A program made the position numbers and the translations under genes. DNA of 64,000 nt from G963663775 sp963663775 (GTDB lineage Bacteria > Bacillota > Clostridia > Oscillospirales > Butyricicoccaceae). Of the stretch, positions 59,989-64,000 are shown piece by piece; position 1 is the first letter of the stretch, and each line of letters opens with the position of its first letter. The notes beneath the pieces were generated by a model. It had not been told where the DNA came from. It worked only from the letters and a program-made list of their open reading frames with translations, and made no database searches. Location of the stretch: the NCBI GenBank assembly GCA_963663775.1, contig OY760624.1, forward strand, positions 1,116,001 through 1,180,000, given 5' to 3'.

Positions 59989-60983
59989 GGGAGTTCGACC
60001 TCCTTTGATGCGCAAGCCGCTTGCTTGAGTTCGCAGGCCAATTGATAAAGCTGCTCCATGGTTGCAAGCTGAGAAACCCGTGCTTTAAACGGTTTCAATT
60101 GGGGCATGCCCTTGAGATACCAGTTGATTTGGGAGCGTGCCTCCAGCATGGCGATGTGTTCGCCTTTGTCGGCTTGTGCCAGTTCCATTTGGCGCACAGC
60201 GGTATCCAGCCGTTGGGAAAAGGGCGGGAGGGGCGGGAGGGGATTACCGTTTAAAAGGGCGTTGGCTCGCTCAAAAATCCAAGGGTTTCCAAGACTGCCT
60301 CGGCCAATCATTGCCGCATCTGCATGCGTATATTCCAAGATGCGAACGGCATCTTCGGGAGAAAAAACATCGCCGTTGGCAATGACAGGGATGTGTAGCT
60401 GGGATTTGATGTCACGGATATAGTCCCAATTGGCACTGCCGCTGTATTGCTGCTGTCTGGTGCGTCCGTGAATACAGACCGCATCAGCGCCTGCTTCTTC
60501 CGCCATGTGCGCAAAGGCAATGCAGTTGATGTGCGTGTCATCCCATCCCAAACGAAATTTGACCGTCACAGGAACAGAAACTGCGGCTTTCACCGCAGAA
60601 ATGATGCTTGCCGCCAGAGCAGGGTCACGCATGAGGGCACTGCCATCCCCGTTGCCTACAATTTTGGGGGCGGGACAGCCCATGTTAATGTCAATTAGGT
60701 CGCAGCCCGAGCGTTCCTGTGCGAGCACTGCACCTTGCGCCATGCTTTCTGGCTCGTGTCCAAAAATCTGCACACTGAACGGGGTTTCATTGGGTGCAGG
60801 ACATAATAAACGGTTGGTTTTTTGATTTTGATATACCAAAGCACGGGTGGAAACCATTTCGCTGACCGAAAGTGCCGCGCCGTGTTCCCGACAAATTTGT
60901 CGAAATGCAAGGTCGGTTGCACCTGCCATTGGCGCAAGAAATAACCGCCCGTTCAGTTGTACATTGCCGATATTCATATGCAT
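59985..60983 (-). CDS. dusB: tRNA-dihydrouridine synthase B
   Basis: 332 residues from the ATG at 60983 (AAGGAG 7 nt upstream; longer starts lack a ribosome site). FMN-dependent TIM barrel with LFLAPMAGATDLAFRQICREHGA, the catalytic cysteine in DINMGCPAPKIVGNGDGSALM, VKFRLGWDD, CIHGRTRQQQYSGSANW and ANGDVFSPEDA, AAMIGRGSLGNPWIF. It reduces uridines in the D-loop of tRNA with NADPH. In many Firmicutes it is a stand-alone gene; here it leads into an ECF sigma/anti-sigma pair. Confidence 0.94.
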   Translation of the reverse strand: MHMNIGNVQLNGRLFLAPMAGATDLAFRQICREHGAALSVSEMVSTRALVYQNQKTNRLLCPAPNETPFSVQIFGHEPESMAQGAVLAQERSGCDLIDINMGCPAPKIVGNGDGSALMRDPALAASIISAVKAAVSVPVTVKFRLGWDDTHINCIAFAHMAEEAGADAVCIHGRTRQQQYSGSANWDYIRDIKSQLHIPVIANGDVFSPEDAVRILEYTHADAAMIGRGSLGNPWIFERANALLNGNPLPPLPPFSQRLDTAVRQMELAQADKGEHIAMLEARSQINWYLKGMPQLKPFKARVSQLATMEQLYQLACELKQAACASKEVELP

Positions 60984-61101
60984 ATTTGCACTCCTTGCCA
61001 TGTATTGCTTGCCTATTGTACCACAAAAGAACGCTTTGTGCAATCACAAGGCGGTAACAGTATCTATGCAGAAAAGCCCTCGCCGATGGCGAGAGCCTAG
61101 A

Positions 61102-61608
61102 TTATGGGATGAACAAATAGCTAAACAAGTAGCCGAACGAGATGAGACAGGTATTCCACACAAAGATGCCGAACACCGACCAAGGGATGAATAGTGCGGG
61201 AGGGATGCGCAGAAGACCGGCAGGAATGGACACAATGGTGCGCAAAACCGGAATTACACGGCAAAGCGCAATCCCCCAGCCATGATAACGGTCGATATAT
61301 CGTTGGGAAAGCGACACAAACCGCTGTGCACTTTTGTGTTTGGCGGCAAAGCGGTATGCATAAGGGGAGCCGCCGACAAAGCATAACACATACAGCACAA
61401 GACTACCCAGAACGCCGGCAAGAACCGAAAGAAAAATGGTCAGCACCAGATTGATTTGACTTTGTGACACCAAAACACCGGTTGCAGGCATAATCACCCC
61501 TGCGGGGAAGCCGGGCAGGTTCATAGACTCCAAAAAAAACACAGCAAACAACAAAAGCAGGCCATACTGCTGAAACAAATGTAGAAACATTGCAATGGTC
61601 ATGGTCAT
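61102..61608 (-). CDS. DedA-family membrane protein
   Basis: 168 residues. Four to five hydrophobic segments with the DedA/VTT features: FFLESMNLPGFPAGVIMPATG with the conserved Glu and Pro-rich re-entrant loop, then a Gly-rich helix and SQRYIDRYHGWGIALCRVIPVLRTIVSIPAGL with the conserved Arg residues. DedA proteins are linked to lipid-carrier (undecaprenyl phosphate) or phospholipid translocation. Somewhat short for the family. Monocistronic. Confidence 0.88.
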   Translation of the reverse strand: MTMTIAMFLHLFQQYGLLLLFAVFFLESMNLPGFPAGVIMPATGVLVSQSQINLVLTIFLSVLAGVLGSLVLYVLCFVGGSPYAYRFAAKHKSAQRFVSLSQRYIDRYHGWGIALCRVIPVLRTIVSIPAGLLRIPPALFIPWSVFGIFVWNTCLISFGYLFSYLFIP

Positions 61609-61787
61609 CCTCTCGCTTTGCTGCCGCTTGGAAAAGGCAAAATGGTGAAATGAACCCTGCCGTTTCCAACCGTTTTTTTTCAGTATAGCAAATTATCAGG
61701 TGCTTTTCAAGCCTGTGAAGGCAACGAACGACAGTTATCCGCAGGAAATGGGGAATCTTCATGCGGCGGATAGAGCAAATCTCAAGC

Positions 61788-62054
61788 TCACAGTAAAAGC
61801 AGTGTCGTGAGCCAGAGAAGACTTGCCAGAACTGCCCCGCAGATGCCTGCGCCAAAGACATGGGTGCGGGTATAGCGTTTCAGCGGCAGCTTGTGCAGGG
61901 TTCGTTCAATGTAGCTTTCTGCAACAGAACATGCTTCACGCAAAACATCCTGGCTACCTTTGCGATTATCTCGCACGATGAAAATGGCTTGTTCAAACGC
62001 TGCGCCGTTTTTGGGGCGCACAACAACTACGCGACGGGAAACACCCTTGACCAT
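61788..62054 (-). CDS. Small membrane protein of unknown function upstream of spoIIE on the chromosome map
   Basis: About 88 residues from the ATG at 62054 (AAGGAGG 11 nt upstream; a TTG at 62060 is also possible). A soluble N-terminal part (VSRRVVVVRPKNGAAFEQAIFIVRDN, ESYIERTLHKLP) and one C-terminal membrane helix (FGAGICGAVLASLLWLTTLLLL). Same strand and about 100 bp downstream of spoIIE, so it may be expressed with it during sporulation. Family not recognised. Confidence 0.6.
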   Translation of the reverse strand: MVKGVSRRVVVVRPKNGAAFEQAIFIVRDNRKGSQDVLREACSVAESYIERTLHKLPLKRYTRTHVFGAGICGAVLASLLWLTTLLLL

Positions 62055-62156
62055 ATGCAATACCGCCTCCTTCGATTGCAGCGTGCTCCAGTCTTGTCCG
62101 GTCTTGTGGAGCACCCTCTGCTTCCAGTATTGCCCGCTTTTGCGCCGTGTATACAG

Positions 62157-64000
62157 CTAACGTGTTTTTTCGATGCGTAAAACAAGCGCAGTCATATCAT
62201 CTTGACCGCCACGGGAGGCGGCAGCGGTCACCAACTGTGCCGCAAGCTCTTTCGGACCATCGCTGATGCGGGTCAGCAGCATATCCATCACCCAACCATC
62301 TTCGAATCCGTCATTGATGCCATCGGACAGCATGACATAAACATCGCCATGCACTAGCCGAAGCGGAACGCTTTCGCCCATCTCGCCGTTTTCCATCAGA
62401 CCAATGGGAAGTGCCTGCCCATTTAAGCGTGTAATGTTGCCGCCTGTCCGCAAATAGGCAGGCGCCGCACCGCATTTGAGGGTTTCCGCCCGTCCGCTGT
62501 ATAGGTCTACGGTGAGCATATCCAGTGTGACAAAGCGTGTGCCGTCATTTTGCAGCCGAAAAGCAGGAGCGACTGTCTGCAAGGCATCTCGAATATCCAA
62601 GCCGGCACGCAAAAAACGTTCCAGATGTCCAAGGACGGTGCGGCTATCTCTGGCGGCAAGTTCACCAGTGCCCATGCCATCCGACAACAGCATGCAGGCA
62701 ACGCCGGATTCGGTCACAAAATAGCGTCCGGTGTCACCGGAAACCGATTCCCCTGGTTTTTTGCGCTGTCCAATGCCAATAATCGCACGGAAAGGTGCTT
62801 GCTCCCGCAGCAACAGCCGAGGGCCTAGTTCATCGCAGATTTGCTCCGGCTCGGTCAAGCCGATGCCAAGCAATGCGGCAAGACCAGCGGCGAAGCCGTC
62901 CTTTTGGGTCAGAAAAGCATCCAGTTGTCTGCCGCCTAGCTCAATGCGCAGTCTACCGCTGCCATCTCGATAAACGGCAACCTGCTCAATCGTGCCAAAT
63001 GCCGCCGCATATCGCCGCACCTGCCGTTCTCTGGCGGGCAGGGTGACCACATCCTGTGACAGGTCTGTGCCAAGATGCTGCAAGATGCCCGTCAATCCTG
63101 CGTATTGCTGTGCGAGCAGACTGCGGTTTTCTTCGCATTTGGACTGATATTCTCGTTTTTGCTGCAGCAGTACAAAGGTTTCGTTGATAGCACGGACAAA
63201 CTCCGGAAAACGAATGCAGCGTGCGGAAAAATGCGAGGGAAAATCGGCGGCCTGCGCACGACCACGTTGCAGCATGGCAAGGGATACGTCATTTAGGGCA
63301 TTGAGCGTGCCGATGTAATCGTGCTCCCAACAGCTGGCACATAGGCTGCATTTGCAGCAAATCTGCTCGGCGGCATGGTCGAACACTTCACGAGTGTCTT
63401 CGCTGGCAGTGCGCCGCCCTTGCGTCAGTCCGCTCGACATCCCCAGATACATTTCATAAAATGCCTGTGCGGCATCCCCGGCATAGCGGCGTGCATTGGT
63501 GCGGATGCGGCGGACGGCATCCGTCAGCTCAGGTTGAGAGGGGAGCAGGGTTTCCCGCAGATAGAGCCAGACATGGGTTGGAATAACTGCAAAAAACACA
63601 GCGGCGAGGATGCCTTCTGCAATGGAGGACACAAAAAGCGGGTGTTCTGCCCCTAAGAGTGCGGCGGCAGTGCCTGCACAGAGATAGATGGCGGCAAAGA
63701 CCTGTCGGTTGCCACCACGAAAGCCGCCGCTGATGAGAGCACCGAATCCATAGGTGCAGGCAAAAAGGGCACTGCGACCCGCCGCAGCGTCCATGGTCAC
63801 ACCAAATGCAATCCCTGCTGCCGTGCCTGCGGAAGAGCCGCCCACATAGGTGGCACCCATGACCAGCGTCAGTGCCGCCACACGGGCGGGAGTCACGATG
63901 CCGCCCACGGAAAGGTCGCTGACGGACACCAGAAGCGTGGTGAGCAGTACGAGCAGCGCGCCGGGTCGCAGCATGACGCTGTCCTCATTTGGTGGCAGCA
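62157..64000 (-). CDS. spoIIE: Stage II sporulation protein E, serine phosphatase (5' partial)
   Basis: The frame remains open to the right edge, so the N-terminus is outside; about 614 residues are visible. The visible N-terminal part has several membrane segments (VLLTTLLVSVSDLSVGGIVTPA, GTAAALLGAEHPLF), then the central oligomerisation region and, from about 400 residues on, the PP2C-type phosphatase with metal-binding Asp residues in CMLLSDGMGTGELAA, GDVYVMLSDGINDGFEDG and RGGQDDMTALVL. SpoIIE dephosphorylates SpoIIAA to free sigma-F in the forespore and acts in polar division. It shows the organism is an endospore former. Confidence 0.95.
   Translation of the reverse strand, partial: LPPNEDSVMLRPGALLVLLTTLLVSVSDLSVGGIVTPARVAALTLVMGATYVGGSSAGTAAGIAFGVTMDAAAGRSALFACTYGFGALISGGFRGGNRQVFAAIYLCAGTAAALLGAEHPLFVSSIAEGILAAVFFAVIPTHVWLYLRETLLPSQPELTDAVRRIRTNARRYAGDAAQAFYEMYLGMSSGLTQGRRTASEDTREVFDHAAEQICCKCSLCASCWEHDYIGTLNALNDVSLAMLQRGRAQAADFPSHFSARCIRFPEFVRAINETFVLLQQKREYQSKCEENRSLLAQQYAGLTGILQHLGTDLSQDVVTLPARERQVRRYAAAFGTIEQVAVYRDGSGRLRIELGGRQLDAFLTQKDGFAAGLAALLGIGLTEPEQICDELGPRLLLREQAPFRAIIGIGQRKKPGESVSGDTGRYFVTESGVACMLLSDGMGTGELAARDSRTVLGHLERFLRAGLDIRDALQTVAPAFRLQNDGTRFVTLDMLTVDLYSGRAETLKCGAAPAYLRTGGNITRLNGQALPIGLMENGEMGESVPLRLVHGDVYVMLSDGINDGFEDGWVMDMLLTRISDGPKELAAQLVTAAASRGGQDDMTALVLRIEKTR

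Overview
The window reads as chromosomal DNA of a spore-forming, anaerobic, butyrate-producing Clostridia member. A gut Butyricicoccaceae/Oscillospirales-type organism is an inference. The evidence is spoIIE at the right edge, a butyryl-CoA dehydrogenase-etfB-etfA operon with a Rex-like operator, many RbsABC-type sugar importers, a GLUG-repeat surface protein and AGGAGG-type ribosome sites. I saw no rRNA, tRNA, CRISPR array or prophage. The only mobile DNA seen is one truncated IS5-type transposase.

Layout. 0-5.2 kb: a sugar ABC importer operon entering from the left, with two permeases and two ATPases (one degenerate) and one lipoprotein. 5.2-7.2 kb: a Crp/Fnr-type regulator divergent from a split ArsP-like permease carrying a ferredoxin domain. 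7.4-11.9 kb: a four-gene cassette of unknown function (zinc-ribbon/glycan-binding membrane protein, PH-like membrane protein, TraD/HerA-like ATPase, acidic tryptophan-rich repeat protein). 12.3-22.3 kb: a LacI regulator, then an inositol-type operon (ATPase, permease, binding protein, IolG-like dehydrogenase, sugar isomerase, IolH, chemoreceptor). 22.5-25.4 kb: a DUF364 protein behind an attenuator-like leader, a molbindin, a LysR regulator and a LysR pseudogene. 25.4-28.3 kb: an IolT-like transporter and rpiA. 28.5-31.7 kb: a SWIM-SNF2 helicase. 32-41 kb: a second LacI regulator divergent from a second copy of the inositol-type operon. 41-46 kb: an acetyltransferase, a 7TMR-DISM histidine kinase, an SLH-domain remnant and a BTAD-type response regulator. 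46.2-51.1 kb: a giant GLUG surface protein cut by an IS fragment. 51.2-55.2 kb: asnB and nadE. 55.3-58.6 kb: bcd-etfBA. 58.6-64 kb: anti-sigma, ECF sigma, dusB, dedA-like, a small membrane protein and spoIIE.

How the genes work together. The centre of the window is polyol (probably inositol) uptake and catabolism. The two operon copies lie 19.8 kb apart. Their ATPase, permease and chemoreceptor genes are almost identical, while the binding proteins and enzymes have diverged, as expected if two importers and chemosensors were retuned to related ligands. A 12-bp palindrome, GAGTACGTACTC, recurs upstream of the first LacI gene, before the first operon and inside the promoter of the IolT-like transporter 14 kb away, so these probably form one regulon. 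The second copy lacks the palindrome and sits next to its own LacI gene. The most novel unit is the 7.4-11.9 kb cassette. A second notable signal is a paired promoter element (TGTTAYG repeated 11 bp later as TGTAATK) at the same distance from the -10 box of the GLUG gene and of the SLH remnant, flanking a SARP-like response regulator.
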